Shown here: positions 16,035-25,228 of the stretch, in pieces
How positions within the stretch are numbered: position 1 is the stretch's first letter
Layout of the letters: every line of letters starts with the position of its first letter
From: Pseudomonadota bacterium
Lineage (GTDB): Bacteria; Pseudomonadota; Gammaproteobacteria; Burkholderiales; Burkholderiaceae_B
Direction: 5' to 3'
DNA: 64,000 bases
NCBI GenBank assembly: GCA_023389155.1
Contig: JAEWEV010000019.1
Location: 1-64,000, forward strand
Translations under genes and position numbers: made by a program
Notes under the pieces: generated by a model
Told to the model about the DNA's origin: nothing
Databases searched by the model: none
What the model saw: the letters and a program-made list of their open reading frames with translations, nothing else

Positions 16035-16887
16035 ATGGTTGATGCGCGAACTCCAGGTTATCAATCAGGCGCGTGGAACCCAGTTTCGCGGCAGCCAGCA
16101 CCACTAGCGGTTCATTGGCGATAATGTCCTGCTCCGCAGGAGGATTCAGATCGTGCTGGCGACGCACCGCCACATAATCCACCTGCCATCCCCGGCTCTG
16201 CAACGCATTTCGCCCAAATGCCTCCAGGGACTCCACAGACGTATCGCCGGCTTGCAACCTGTCGCGAACCGCCTGCAAGGTCTGGTACAGTAGCGGCGCT
16301 TCACGGTGTTCGCTATCCGACAGAAACCGGTTGCGCGACGACAGGGCCAGGCCGTTGCGCTCGCGTACCGTTTCGTGCGCGTAAATGGTCACAGGCAGCT
16401 GGAACTGGCGGCACATTTTGCGCACAATCATCAATTGCTGATAATCTTTCTTGCCGAAAACCGCCACTTTGGGCTGCACACAGGAAAACAATTTCAGTAC
16501 CACGGTAGAGACACCGGTGAAGAAACCGGGACGAAACTCGCCTTCCAGAATATCGCCCAGGTCATCGGGCGGCTGAATTTTGAAGCTTTGCGGTTCGGGG
16601 TACATTTCATTCACGGCAGGTGCGAACAGCACATACACATCGCGCCGCTCTTCCAGCTTGCGGATATCTTCTTCAAGCGTACGCGGATATTTATCGAAGT
16701 CCTCATTGGGCCCGAACTGCAACGGGTTGACAAATATGCTGGCGACAACCGGGTCACCGTGCTGGCGCGCCATTTTCATTAATGCCAGATGGCCATCATG
16801 AAGGTTTCCCATGGTTGGAACAAAAGAGGCTCGTAACTGGCCGCGCATCTGATCCCGAAGTTCTTCGATGGTGTGGACAACTTTCAA
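16033..16887 (-). CDS. panC: pantothenate synthetase
   Basis: A 284-residue cytoplasmic ligase joining pantoate and beta-alanine with ATP cleavage, feeding CoA synthesis. Conserved features: PTMGNLHDGHLALM (HIGH-like ATP site, residues about 24-37), SIFVNPLQFGPNEDF, VFGKKDYQQLMIVRKM (KMSKS-region and substrate contacts) and LALSSRNRFLS. The start is TTG 16887, supported by AAAGGA six bases upstream. It begins 18 bp after scpA on the same strand and is probably co-transcribed. panB is not in the window. Confidence 0.95.
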   Translation of the reverse strand: MKVVHTIEELRDQMRGQLRASFVPTMGNLHDGHLALMKMARQHGDPVVASIFVNPLQFGPNEDFDKYPRTLEEDIRKLEERRDVYVLFAPAVNEMYPEPQSFKIQPPDDLGDILEGEFRPGFFTGVSTVVLKLFSCVQPKVAVFGKKDYQQLMIVRKMCRQFQLPVTIYAHETVRERNGLALSSRNRFLSDSEHREAPLLYQTLQAVRDRLQAGDTSVESLEAFGRNALQSRGWQVDYVAVRRQHDLNPPAEQDIIANEPLVVLAAAKLGSTRLIDNLEFAHQP

Positions 16888-16905
16888 TCTTGTTCCTTTG
16901 TGGGG

Positions 16906-17778
16906 TCAGGCAACAACCTGACTGCTGTATGAGAGGCGGATATAGATGGGGGCGTACGGCTCGGCCTGGGTAATTTCCAGCAGGGTTTCGCGGGCCAGTT
17001 CCAGCATGGCCAGAAAATGCACGACGACCACTGCCGCGGGGTCGCCATTTTCCACGCGTTCCATGAACAGGTCACGGAACTCCATGAAGCGAACATCGGA
17101 CAGACGCCGCAGAATGTGGGTCATGTGATCCCGGACAGAAAGCTGCTCGCGCGTAATGTGATGGTGTGCATTCAAGCGGGCCCGCTTCATAATATCGAGC
17201 CAGGCCTGACGCAGATCTTCAGCGTTCACGTCGGGCAGCGCACGCTCGGTGCTCAGGTCCATGAATGCCCGGGCGCGGTCAAAATCACGGCCCAGTTGCG
17301 GCAATTTATCCAGTTTCTGCGCGGCCAGCTTCATCTGCTCGTATTCCAGCAGGCGGCGAACCAGCTCGGCGCGGGGATCTTCGACCTCTTCGCCCGTGTC
17401 GGATTTCTTGACCGGCAGCAGCATGCGCGACTTGATTTCAATAAGCAATGCCGCCATCAGCAGATATTCGCCTGCCAGCTCAAGGTTGTGCTGGCGGATC
17501 TGTTCCACATAGTTCAGATACTGCAACGTGACTTCTGCCATGGGAATATCAAGCACGTTGAAATTCTGCTTACGAATCAGATACAGCAGCAGATCCAGTG
17601 GCCCCTCGAAGGCCTCAAGAAACACCTCAAGCGCATCGGGTGGAATATACAGATCCTGCGGGATATCAAACAGAGGTTCGCCATACAGACGAGCCAATGC
17701 CACCGAATCAATCACGTCGGGAGTAGAATCCACTTCAGGAGAGACCAGAGCGTTCAACTGGTCGGCCGGTACCGTCAT
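16906..17778 (-). CDS. scpA: segregation and condensation protein A
   Basis: A 290-residue kleisin that would bridge SMC heads, with ScpB, in chromosome condensation. The N-terminal kleisin segment is characteristic: FEGPLDLLLYLIRKQNFNVLDI (about residues 54-75), then MAEVTLQYLNYVE and EYLLMAALLIEIKSRMLLP. The C-terminal winged-helix part includes VVVVHFLAMLELAR. ATG 17778 lies 8 bp after the DUF3460 stop. scpB is not adjacent. Confidence 0.93.
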   Translation of the reverse strand: MTVPADQLNALVSPEVDSTPDVIDSVALARLYGEPLFDIPQDLYIPPDALEVFLEAFEGPLDLLLYLIRKQNFNVLDIPMAEVTLQYLNYVEQIRQHNLELAGEYLLMAALLIEIKSRMLLPVKKSDTGEEVEDPRAELVRRLLEYEQMKLAAQKLDKLPQLGRDFDRARAFMDLSTERALPDVNAEDLRQAWLDIMKRARLNAHHHITREQLSVRDHMTHILRRLSDVRFMEFRDLFMERVENGDPAAVVVVHFLAMLELARETLLEITQAEPYAPIYIRLSYSSQVVA

Positions 17779-17786
17779 GCGCCCGG

Positions 17787-17978
17787 TCAGCTATTGTTCG
17801 AATAGACGTAGGGCTTCTGAGGCACTTTGGCCTTTTTAAACCCGTCCAGCAGGTCGGCGTCCAGGGTTTTATCCCACAGCAAGCCGCGGCCCTGCCGCTG
17901 ACGCTCTTCGGTATCGGGATGTTCGTCTTTGTACTGTTTGATGAACTTGGTGATATCGGATTCGAAATTTTCTGCCAT
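17787..17978 (-). CDS. DUF3460-family small protein
   Basis: A 63-residue hydrophilic protein beginning MAENFESDITKFIKQYK, with a charged middle and the ending KVPQKPYVYSNNS. It matches the small DUF3460 proteins of betaproteobacteria as I remember them; their function is unknown. It is placed directly before scpA with an 8-bp gap, as expected for one transcript. Confidence 0.85.
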   Translation of the reverse strand: MAENFESDITKFIKQYKDEHPDTEERQRQGRGLLWDKTLDADLLDGFKKAKVPQKPYVYSNNS

Positions 17979-18068
17979 GATGTGGTAACCGTTAATGAAG
18001 TAGCCATAAATGGCCGCCAGATGCCGCCATTTTACACCGGAATGCGGCCAGGCATGCCCGTCAGGTCC

Positions 18069-18809
18069 CTAGTGCAGAATCTGTTCCAGAAAATGCCGTG
18101 TCCGCTCGTGTTGCGGGTGGTCGAAGAAGGCATCCGGCGTATTCTGTTCCACAATACTGCCCTGATCCATAAACACCACCCGGTCGGCGACCTTGCGCGC
18201 AAAGCCCATTTCGTGGGTAACGCAAAGCATGGTCACGCCAGATTCCTCCGCCAGCCCGACCATGACATCCAGCACCTCTTTGACCATTTCCGGGTCCAGC
18301 GCCGACGTGGGCTCGTCAAACAGCAGAACTTTGGGACTCATGCAAAGTGATCGCGCAATGGCCACCCGTTGCTGCTGCCCCCCGGAAAGCTGGCCCGGAA
18401 ATTTGTTGGCCTGATCGGGAATGCGCACCCGTTCCAGATACAGCATGGCTTTGGCCTGGGCTTCTGCCTGCGACTGTTTGAGAACCCAGATTGGTCCCAG
18501 CGTCAGATTTTCCAGCACGGTCAGATGCGGGAAGAGGTTAAAGTGCTGGAACACCATGCCGACATTCTTGCGGACCTGTTCGATTTTCTTCAGATTGTCG
18601 GTCAGCTCGGTTCCATCGACGATAATGGTTCCCTCCTGGTGAGACTCCAACGCATTGATACAGCGGATCAGGGTGGATTTGCCCGAACCGGACGGCCCGC
18701 AAATCACAATGCGTTCGCCTGCCGCGACGTCCAGATTGATGTCTCGCAGAACATGGAACTGGTCGTACCACTTGTTTACGTTTTCCATACGAATAATGGG
18801 GTCTGTCAC
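18069..18809 (-). CDS. aapP: general L-amino acid ABC transporter ATP-binding protein
   Basis: A 246-residue ABC ATPase energising the AapQM permease. Walker A GPSGSGKST (about residues 38-46), Q-loop VFQHFNLFPH, signature LSGGQQQR, Walker B VLLFDEPTSALD and the switch His in VTHEMGF are all intact. The start is GTG 18809 with GGAG about 7 nt upstream. It lies 18 bp after aapM and is the last gene of the operon. Confidence 0.93.
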   Translation of the reverse strand: MTDPIIRMENVNKWYDQFHVLRDINLDVAAGERIVICGPSGSGKSTLIRCINALESHQEGTIIVDGTELTDNLKKIEQVRKNVGMVFQHFNLFPHLTVLENLTLGPIWVLKQSQAEAQAKAMLYLERVRIPDQANKFPGQLSGGQQQRVAIARSLCMSPKVLLFDEPTSALDPEMVKEVLDVMVGLAEESGVTMLCVTHEMGFARKVADRVVFMDQGSIVEQNTPDAFFDHPQHERTRHFLEQILH

Positions 18810-18827
18810 AAATCACTCCGGGTCTGA

Positions 18828-19943
18828 TTAACGCGAATAACCGGTATCCAGCTGGCCTTCAAGCCGTTTGGAATAGCGGGACATCGCGAAACAGAAAATA
18901 AAATAAATCAGGGAGATGAACAAATAAGCTTCGATACTGAATCCGCGCCATAACGGATCGGACAGGGACGCCTTTGCCGACAGCGTCAGGTCATAAATCC
19001 CGATGACCACGACCAGTGAGGTATCCTTGAATAGCGCGATGAAAATGCTCACCAGGGGTGGAATTACAATTTTGAGCGCCTGCGGAAGAACGATCTTGCG
19101 CATAGTCTGCCAGTAGTTCAGGCCGATCGATTGTGCCCCTTCGATCTGCCCGCGCGGGATGGCCTGCAGCCCACCTCTGACGGTCTCAGCCACATAGGCG
19201 GCCGCGAACATGATAATGGCGATCTGCGCACGCAGCAGCTTGTCAAACGACACACCCTCGGGCAGAAACAGGGGCAGCATTACCGACGACATGAAGAGCA
19301 GGCTGATCAGCGGTACGCCCCGGATAATTTCAATATACACCACACAAAGTGCCTTGATGACCGGCATGTCGGAGCGTCTGCCAAGCGCCAGAATCACGCC
19401 GATAGGAAAGGCAAAGGCAATGCCGAAGGTAGCCAGAATCAGCGTCAGCGGCAGGCCACCCCAACGGGTATTTTCCACATAACTCAGACCGGCCACGCCG
19501 CCCCACATGAGCCATGCCACCACTGCCAGCCCGATGGTCCAGATCGCAAACAGCCACATATTCCAGAAGCGGCGCATGGCGCTGCAAACGATGACGGCAA
19601 GCAGCACCAGCGTCGCCAGCAACGGGCGCCACTGTTCATCATAGGGATAGGTGCCAAACAAAATAAGCCGGTACTTTTCACGGATGAACGCCCAGCAGGC
19701 TCCGCCCGGGCCGGCGCGGCATTCCTGCGCATTATTGGCCGTGAAGTTAGCCTTGATCAGGGCCCATTCCAGCAGCGGCGGCAGCCCCATCAGCAGCAGC
19801 CAGACAATCAGTATCGTGATCAGGATATTGAGCGGAGATGAAAAAAGTCGTTGCCTGAGCCAGCCGACCGCTCCGCTTTTCCCCGGAGGCGGCGGCAAGG
19901 CGGGAACGATGCCGGGTTCGTGTGTGCTCTCGGCCATTGTCAT
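18828..19943 (-). CDS. aapM: general L-amino acid ABC transporter permease AapM
   Basis: A 371-residue inner-membrane permease. A Pro-rich cytoplasmic N-terminus (PALPPPPGK) is followed by a first helix around residue 40, a long periplasmic segment, and a C-terminal permease domain. The EAA loop reads AIPRGQIEGAQSIGLNYWQT, which contacts the ATPase. Its length matches AapM/BztC rather than the 220-residue HisM type. The start overlaps the aapQ stop by 4 bp (19940-19943). Confidence 0.92.
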   Translation of the reverse strand: MTMAESTHEPGIVPALPPPPGKSGAVGWLRQRLFSSPLNILITILIVWLLLMGLPPLLEWALIKANFTANNAQECRAGPGGACWAFIREKYRLILFGTYPYDEQWRPLLATLVLLAVIVCSAMRRFWNMWLFAIWTIGLAVVAWLMWGGVAGLSYVENTRWGGLPLTLILATFGIAFAFPIGVILALGRRSDMPVIKALCVVYIEIIRGVPLISLLFMSSVMLPLFLPEGVSFDKLLRAQIAIIMFAAAYVAETVRGGLQAIPRGQIEGAQSIGLNYWQTMRKIVLPQALKIVIPPLVSIFIALFKDTSLVVVIGIYDLTLSAKASLSDPLWRGFSIEAYLFISLIYFIFCFAMSRYSKRLEGQLDTGYSR

Positions 19944-21112
19944 CGCTCCACCAGCGCAATACGCCGGTTGTACCAGTTCATAAACAGGGAAATGGACAGG
20001 CTGACTGTCAGGTAAGCGGCCATCACGATCAGGATGCCTTCAATCGCCTGGCCTGTCTGATTCAATACGGTATTGATGACCGACACAATATCCGGGTAGC
20101 CGATAGCGACCGCCAGAGAGCTGTTCTTCATCAGATTCAGATAGGTACTGGTCAGGGGCGGAACCATAATACGCAGCGCCTGCGGCAGAATCACCAGTCG
20201 CAGCGTACGGCGTCGGCTCAGGCCGATGGAGCCGGCGGCCTCCCACTGACCACGCGAGACGGCCTGTATGCCAGAGCGCACGATTTCCGCCACAAATGCG
20301 GAGGTATAGACCACCAGTCCACATAGCAGTGCCGTCAGTTCCGGAGAAATACTGGCGCCCCCTGCGAAGTTGAAACCTTTCAGTTCAGGAATGCTCAGGT
20401 TCAGTTGCCCGCCGCTCACAAAAAAACCTGCCAGCGGCAACAGGATAAATAGCCCGAGACCGACAGGCCAGAACGGACGATGAACGCCCGTACGCAGCTG
20501 GCGGGACTGTAAATGACGAGCCCACACCACAGTCAGAATCAGCGCCAGTATAGCCGCGACCAGTATCCAGGTCAGGCTGTCACCTTCCGCCAGCGGAAAG
20601 CGCAAGCCGCGATTGGACAAAAACACGCCAGGCACGGGATGCATGGCCTGACGCGGTCCGGGCAGCATCTCTACAATCATGGCGTACCAGAAAAAAAGCT
20701 GAATCAGCAAGGGTACGTTGCGCAGCACTTCGACATAGATGGCCGACAGTTTCGCAATCAGCCAGTTCCTGGACAACCGGGCGATGCCAACAACAACGCC
20801 CACCACCGTCGCCAGCACAATACCGGCCAACGAAACGTACAGAGTATTGATGAGGCCAACCAGGATGGCACGCCGGTACGTGTCCACAGGCGAATAATTG
20901 ATCAGCGACTCACCGATGGCAAATCCCGCTTCACGGTCCAGAAACCCGAAGCCGCTGCGAATATTGCGCACTTCCAGATTGTGCATTGTATTGGATACCA
21001 GATACCAGACGCCGGCCGCAACAAGACCCAGCACCACGATCTGATAGATAATGGAGCGAAAAGTCGGATCGTTCCAGGAAAAGGACATGCCTTTGGCTTT
21101 GTTTTTCTTCAT
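19940..21112 (-). CDS. aapQ: general L-amino acid ABC transporter permease AapQ
   Basis: A 390-residue inner-membrane permease, partner of AapM. TM1 (SIIYQIVVLGLVAAGVWYLV) is followed by an insertion typical of the AapQ/BztB branch, and the EAA loop is AVSRGQWEAAGSIGLSRRRT. I place the start at ATG 21112; a TTG 27 nt upstream and an ATG at 21088 are alternatives, and no strong Shine-Dalgarno sequence decides. It is separated from aapJ by 95 bp containing two hairpins. Confidence 0.9.
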   Translation of the reverse strand: MKKNKAKGMSFSWNDPTFRSIIYQIVVLGLVAAGVWYLVSNTMHNLEVRNIRSGFGFLDREAGFAIGESLINYSPVDTYRRAILVGLINTLYVSLAGIVLATVVGVVVGIARLSRNWLIAKLSAIYVEVLRNVPLLIQLFFWYAMIVEMLPGPRQAMHPVPGVFLSNRGLRFPLAEGDSLTWILVAAILALILTVVWARHLQSRQLRTGVHRPFWPVGLGLFILLPLAGFFVSGGQLNLSIPELKGFNFAGGASISPELTALLCGLVVYTSAFVAEIVRSGIQAVSRGQWEAAGSIGLSRRRTLRLVILPQALRIMVPPLTSTYLNLMKNSSLAVAIGYPDIVSVINTVLNQTGQAIEGILIVMAAYLTVSLSISLFMNWYNRRIALVER

Positions 21113-21128
21113 GCTTACAGTATCAGAT

Positions 21129-21173
21129 GGAACCGGCAACCGCCGGCTCCATGCGTTGCAACCCGCTGCGGGT
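21129..21173 (-). repeat. two stem-loops between aapJ and aapQ
   Basis: GGAGCCGGC pairs with GCCGGTTCC (9 bp, one G-U) around GGTT at 21129-21150, and ACCCG pairs with CGGGT around a 3-nt loop at 21161-21173. No T-run follows. Hairpins between a binding-protein gene and its permease genes commonly protect the upstream mRNA or reduce read-through, so the binding protein is made in excess. A comparable pair occurs at 58412-58474. Confidence 0.6.
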
Positions 21174-21207
21174 CAGGGACAAACTTCAAACCGCCCCTGT
21201 GCAGCAG

Positions 21208-22230
21208 TCACCGGACCGGCATGGCGTAAAGAATACCACCGTTATGCCAGGTGTTGTTAAGTCCGCGCTCCAGTTTAAGCGGACTGCCGTCGCCGACATT
21301 ACGCGCAAAGCTCTCGCCGTAATTACCCAGGGTTTTTATAATGTTGTAGGCCCACTTCTCATCAACCCCCAGATTTTTCCCCATTCCCGGGCTGGTACCC
21401 AGAATACGCTGGATATTCGGATTGGGCGATTTGCTCATTTCCTCCAGATTTTGGGAGGTGATGCCATATTCTTCAGCTTCAATCATGGCATTCAGCGTCC
21501 AGCGGACGATATTGAACCACTGCTCATCTCCCTGACGTACCATGGGTCCCAGAGGTTCCTTGGAAAAGTCTTCAGGAAGAATTTCGTACTCGTCAGGTTT
21601 TTCCATAGTGGTACGCACCGACGCCAGACCTGATTTGTCTGTCGTGAACGCATCGCAGCGCCCCGAGGCAAAGGTACGGATGACTTCATCGAACTTGTCG
21701 ATGACCACCGGCTTGAATTCAAGATTATGGCTGCGGAACCAGTCAGTCAGGTTCAGTTCGGTGGTTGTGCCGGGCTGCACGCAGATCGTTGCTCCGCCAA
21801 GCTCCTTGGCGCTTTTGATCCCCAAATCCTTTTTCACCATGATGCCCTGACTGTCATAGAAATTGACCCCCACGCCAATCAGTCCCAGGGTCGTATCCCT
21901 CGTCAGTGTCTGCGTGGTGTTGCGCGTCAGCACATCAATTTCACCCGACTGCAGTGCGGTAAAACGCTGCTGGGTGCTAAGTGGAGTCAGCTTGTGTTTG
22001 CTCGCATCACCGAACATGGTAATGGCAATCGCTTTGCAGAGGTCAACGTCCAGACCGGATGCCTCACCCTTGCTATCGATGATGGAAAACCCCGGAATCC
22101 CGGTGCTGATACCGCATTGCACGAAACCCTTGGATTTGACGGAGTCGAACGTTTTGCCTGCCTGTGCGGGTGTTGCCGCAACTGCCAGCATGCCTGCGGC
22201 AAAGACCGCCGCTGTCCTGATCATTTTCAT
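21208..22230 (-). CDS. aapJ: general L-amino acid periplasmic binding protein
   Basis: A 340-residue secreted binding protein. The signal peptide runs MKMIRTAAVFAAGMLAVAATPAQA with cleavage after AQA. The mature SBP_bac_3 domain contains KGFVQCGISTGIPGF, GLDVDLCKAIAITMFGD and VLTRNTTQTLTRD, matching AapJ/BztA. It should capture a broad range of L-amino acids. ATG 22230 is preceded by AAGGGGA with 6-7 nt spacing, a very strong site fitting high expression. First gene of the aap operon. Confidence 0.94.
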   Translation of the reverse strand: MKMIRTAAVFAAGMLAVAATPAQAGKTFDSVKSKGFVQCGISTGIPGFSIIDSKGEASGLDVDLCKAIAITMFGDASKHKLTPLSTQQRFTALQSGEIDVLTRNTTQTLTRDTTLGLIGVGVNFYDSQGIMVKKDLGIKSAKELGGATICVQPGTTTELNLTDWFRSHNLEFKPVVIDKFDEVIRTFASGRCDAFTTDKSGLASVRTTMEKPDEYEILPEDFSKEPLGPMVRQGDEQWFNIVRWTLNAMIEAEEYGITSQNLEEMSKSPNPNIQRILGTSPGMGKNLGVDEKWAYNIIKTLGNYGESFARNVGDGSPLKLERGLNNTWHNGGILYAMPVR

Positions 22231-22442
22231 TTGTTATCCCCTTTTTGAGAGATGATACCCGTTGATGAATGGTCCGCCCGCGCGGCCTTGTCTGCCCGTC
22301 TGACGGTTTTGTGCCAGGCACTTTGTCCTGAAGGTATCCTAGAGTATCCATTCACGCATTCACAATCGTAAATACCCTAATGCCTGTGCATTTACTCTAA
22401 AATGGGCGTCAATAGAACCGATTTTTGAATAACCGGATCCTC
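22231..22442. promoter_or_regulatory. divergent intergenic region aapJ / ftsE
   Basis: This 212-bp region must contain promoters for both directions. On the minus strand TTTACG is followed 18 nt later by GATACT, a moderate candidate for aapJ, and GTGAATG occurs twice in tandem with one base between in the spacer of that candidate. No clear promoter for ftsE is seen. Confidence 0.35.
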
Positions 22443-23111
22443 ATGATTCAATTTCAGCATGTCTTCAAATCCTACGGACAGGGCGCGAATATCCTGGCTG
22501 ATATCAATTTCAATATCACGCCAGGCGAGTTCGTCTTTGTGTCGGGACCGTCCGGGGCGGGCAAATCCACCCTGCTCAAGCTGATTGGCGGCCTTGAAGC
22601 CCCCACGCGCGGATCAATTATCGTCAAGGGCCAGCGCATGGACCAGATCGGCAATCGCGCACGACCCTATTTGCGCCGTGCCGTTGGTGTCATTCTGCAA
22701 AATATGCACTTGCTGTATGACCGCAGCGCCTTCGAGAATGTAATGCTGCCGCTGGCGGTGATTGGCCTGAGTTCCGACAAGGCTGCGGCTCGGGCCAGAG
22801 CTGCCATTGAAAAAGTGGGCCTGTCGGGAAAGGAAAAGCTCAATCCGATCGCACTGTCTGGCGGTGAACAGCAACGCCTGGCCATTGCCCGTGCTATTGT
22901 GAACAAGCCGGCCATTCTGATCGCAGACGAACCTACAGCCAACCTGGATCAGGCCAGCGCGCAGAAAATTCTTGAAGTGTTCCGCGATTTCAACCGGGTC
23001 GGTGTGACAACCCTGATTGCCTCGCACGACCTTGAACTGCTGCGCCGTCACGCTAATCGTACGCTGCTGATCGAACCTGGCCGATTCAAGGATCTGGGAA
23101 AACACGCATGA
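22443..23111 (+). CDS. ftsE: cell division ATP-binding protein FtsE
   Basis: A 222-residue ABC ATPase that works with FtsX to activate septal peptidoglycan hydrolases. It begins MIQFQHVFKSYGQGANIL; Walker A is GPSGAGKST, the signature LSGGEQQR, Walker B ILIADEPTANLD and the switch His is in LIASHDLELL. A TTG at 22425 is open in frame, but ATG 22443 gives the family start. It overlaps ftsX by 4 bp. Confidence 0.95.
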   Translation: MIQFQHVFKSYGQGANILADINFNITPGEFVFVSGPSGAGKSTLLKLIGGLEAPTRGSIIVKGQRMDQIGNRARPYLRRAVGVILQNMHLLYDRSAFENVMLPLAVIGLSSDKAAARARAAIEKVGLSGKEKLNPIALSGGEQQRLAIARAIVNKPAILIADEPTANLDQASAQKILEVFRDFNRVGVTTLIASHDLELLRRHANRTLLIEPGRFKDLGKHA

Positions 23112-24016
23112 AAACCTGGATAAGACACCACTTTTACGCCATGCATATCGCCATCCGGCGGCTGCTTTCCACCCCCTTCTCATCACTGACCAATATCGCC
23201 GTCATCGCCCTGGTGCTGGCCCTGCCCCTGCTGGCCAGTTCCATTCTGGTCTCCATGGAGCCGGTCGCGCGTAACGTATCGGTCAATCCGGCCATCACCC
23301 TGTTCATGAAAGCCAACGTCCCGCTGAATGAAACCCGCGAGCTGGGGGACAGGCTCCTGCAGGAGAACCAGGCCTATATCGAGAAGCTTGAAGTGGTGGA
23401 CAAAAACGAAGCCCTGGCCGGATTGCGGGCATCGGACTCCTGGTCGAACGCCCTGAAGGTACTGCCGCGCAACCCGCTACCGAACTCGATTATCGTTATC
23501 GTCAAGGAGGTCGAGAACCAGGCCAGCAAGGCGCAGGAATTGGCTCAGTCCTGGAGCAGCCTGGAGAACGTGGATACGGTTCAGTTTGACAGTGCCTGGG
23601 TACAGAAGCTGGAAGCCATTCTCTCGTTTACCCGTGGCGTGTTGCTGCTGCTGGCCATCGGCGTGGCTGTCGTGGTGGTGGGCACAGTCTTTAACACCGT
23701 GCGCATGCAGGCGCTGGTTCAGCGTGAAGAAATTGCCGTCGCCCGTCTGGTGGGAGCCACCGAATCATTTGTTCGTCGCCCGTTCCTGTATCTGGGAGCG
23801 TTGACCGGCATGGCAGCAGGCCTGCTTTCCATCCTGCTCACCACTTTCGGGCTGGGGTCACTCAACGGCGCGATCGCCAGATTGTCGGAAAGCTACGGCA
23901 CCGATTTTGTCATTCGCCTGCCCGACGTCACTTGGCTGGTTACTGCAATTGTTCTGGTTATGGTCGTTGCGGCACTGGCGGCACAATGGTCCATGACCCG
24001 CCACTCCCGTTTCTAA
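23108..24016 (+). CDS. ftsX: cell division permease-like protein FtsX
   Basis: A 302-residue inner-membrane protein with four predicted helices: one near residues 25-45, a periplasmic domain (about 60-170) that recruits murein hydrolases, then three C-terminal helices including GVLLLLAIGVAVVVVGTVFN. The sequence NTVRMQALVQREEIAVARLVG is the FtsX signature. Its start lies within the ftsE stop (ATGA), so the pair is probably translationally coupled. Confidence 0.94.
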   Translation: MKTWIRHHFYAMHIAIRRLLSTPFSSLTNIAVIALVLALPLLASSILVSMEPVARNVSVNPAITLFMKANVPLNETRELGDRLLQENQAYIEKLEVVDKNEALAGLRASDSWSNALKVLPRNPLPNSIIVIVKEVENQASKAQELAQSWSSLENVDTVQFDSAWVQKLEAILSFTRGVLLLLAIGVAVVVVGTVFNTVRMQALVQREEIAVARLVGATESFVRRPFLYLGALTGMAAGLLSILLTTFGLGSLNGAIARLSESYGTDFVIRLPDVTWLVTAIVLVMVVAALAAQWSMTRHSRF

Positions 24017-24019
24017 ACC

Positions 24020-25114
24020 ATGTCTTTTGCCGAACAGGTAATCGACTGGCAGCATGAACGCGGCAGACATGGCCTGCCGTGGCAAGGCAGCCGCGATCCG
24101 TACCGCGTCTGGCTGTCTGAAATCATGCTGCAGCAGACGCAGGTGGCCACTGTCATCCCCTATTATTCGCGCTTTCTGTCACGGTTTCCCACCCTGGCCG
24201 CGCTGGCTCAGGCGAGCCAGGAAGAGGTGATGCCCTACTGGGCCGGGCTGGGCTACTACGCCCGGGCACGCAATCTGCACCGCTGCGCCCAGACTGTTGC
24301 CAGAGACTGGAATGGTCGCTTCCCCGAGAACCCCAATGATATCGCCAGCCTGCCCGGCATCGGTCAGTCCACTGCCAATGCCATTGCCGCTTTCTGTTAT
24401 AACGCCCGTCAGCCGATACTGGATGGCAATGTCAAACGCGTTTTCTGCCGCTACTATGCAATTGAAGGCGACCCGCAGAAGAAAGCCACCGAAAACGCAC
24501 TGTGGGAACGGGCCTGGCAGCACCTGGAAGCGGCACCCGACAACCTCGATATGGCTGCCTATACACAGGGGCTGATGGATTTGGGGGCGACCGTGTGCAC
24601 ACGGGGAAAACCGGCATGTGACATCTGTCCTCTGGCGGCAGATTGCGTGGCGCGACGCGAGGGTCGTCAGGCACAACTGCCTTCCCCGCGCGTGCGCAAG
24701 ACCGTGCCGCAGCGTAGCGTATGCGTCCTGATTCTGGAGCATGACGGACAGGTGCTTATGTACCGTCGTGGCGACAAAGGCATCTGGGGGGGCCTGCTCA
24801 CGTTACCCGAATTTCCCGACCGCAGCGCCTGTACGACCTATCTGCAGTCAGTCCTGGAACCGGGGACAACGGCCCAGTCGCTGGCGGCATTCGAACACGT
24901 TTTCACCCATTTTCGGCTGCATATCGAGCCGGTACTGGTGCATAGTCGTTGCGCACCCGCCCGGTTGCCGACGGCTGCAGATGCAGTCGGAGAGTCAAAG
25001 CGATGGCAATGGATACCACTGACCTCGCTGCCAGACTCGGCCCTGCCCGCGCCTCTACGCAAGCTGCTGACCGGTTATTTTGATATCAACGCCGAGTCTC
25101 CTGGCCTGTTCTGA
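24020..25114 (+). CDS. mutY: adenine DNA glycosylase MutY
   Basis: A 364-residue glycosylase removing adenine mispaired with 8-oxoguanine. The catalytic Glu is E34 in SEIMLQQTQV, the helix-hairpin-helix is LPGIGQSTANAIAAF, and the catalytic Asp follows in ILDGNVKRV. The 4Fe-4S ligands appear as C-x6-C-x2-C-x5-C in VCTRGKPACDICPLAADC. A Nudix-like C-terminal domain (KGIWGGLLTLPEFP) recognises 8-oxoG. It starts 3 bp after ftsX. With the MutT-like protein at 1122-2093 the window encodes two parts of the GO defence, though far apart. Confidence 0.95.
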   Translation: MSFAEQVIDWQHERGRHGLPWQGSRDPYRVWLSEIMLQQTQVATVIPYYSRFLSRFPTLAALAQASQEEVMPYWAGLGYYARARNLHRCAQTVARDWNGRFPENPNDIASLPGIGQSTANAIAAFCYNARQPILDGNVKRVFCRYYAIEGDPQKKATENALWERAWQHLEAAPDNLDMAAYTQGLMDLGATVCTRGKPACDICPLAADCVARREGRQAQLPSPRVRKTVPQRSVCVLILEHDGQVLMYRRGDKGIWGGLLTLPEFPDRSACTTYLQSVLEPGTTAQSLAAFEHVFTHFRLHIEPVLVHSRCAPARLPTAADAVGESKRWQWIPLTSLPDSALPAPLRKLLTGYFDINAESPGLF

Positions 25115-25141
25115 GAGCGGACGCCAGGCAAGACTTTCCCC

Positions 25142-25174
25142 GCGCTCCGTGCATGCCCCGTGCTGCCGGAGCGC
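25142..25174. repeat. inverted repeat between convergent mutY and rodA
   Basis: GCGCTCCG (25142-25149) and CGGAGCGC (25167-25174) are perfect 8-bp arms separated by 17 nt in the 114-bp convergent gap. There is no T-run, so termination here would be factor-assisted or incidental. Confidence 0.35.
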
Positions 25175-25228
25175 TCAATCATGACGGCGCCACACAGTAC
25201 ACGCCCAATGCTCGCATACCGGGCGGGA

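Noticed and set aside
17017..17805. A 262-codon plus-strand frame opposite scpA
   Set aside because: scpA is complete and conserved on the minus strand; the plus-strand product has no recognisable feature.
22443..25114. Possible horizontal origin of the ftsEX-mutY block, as it interrupts minus-strand genes
   Set aside because: All three are core genes with normal family lengths and composition similar to neighbours; strand changes alone are not evidence of transfer.
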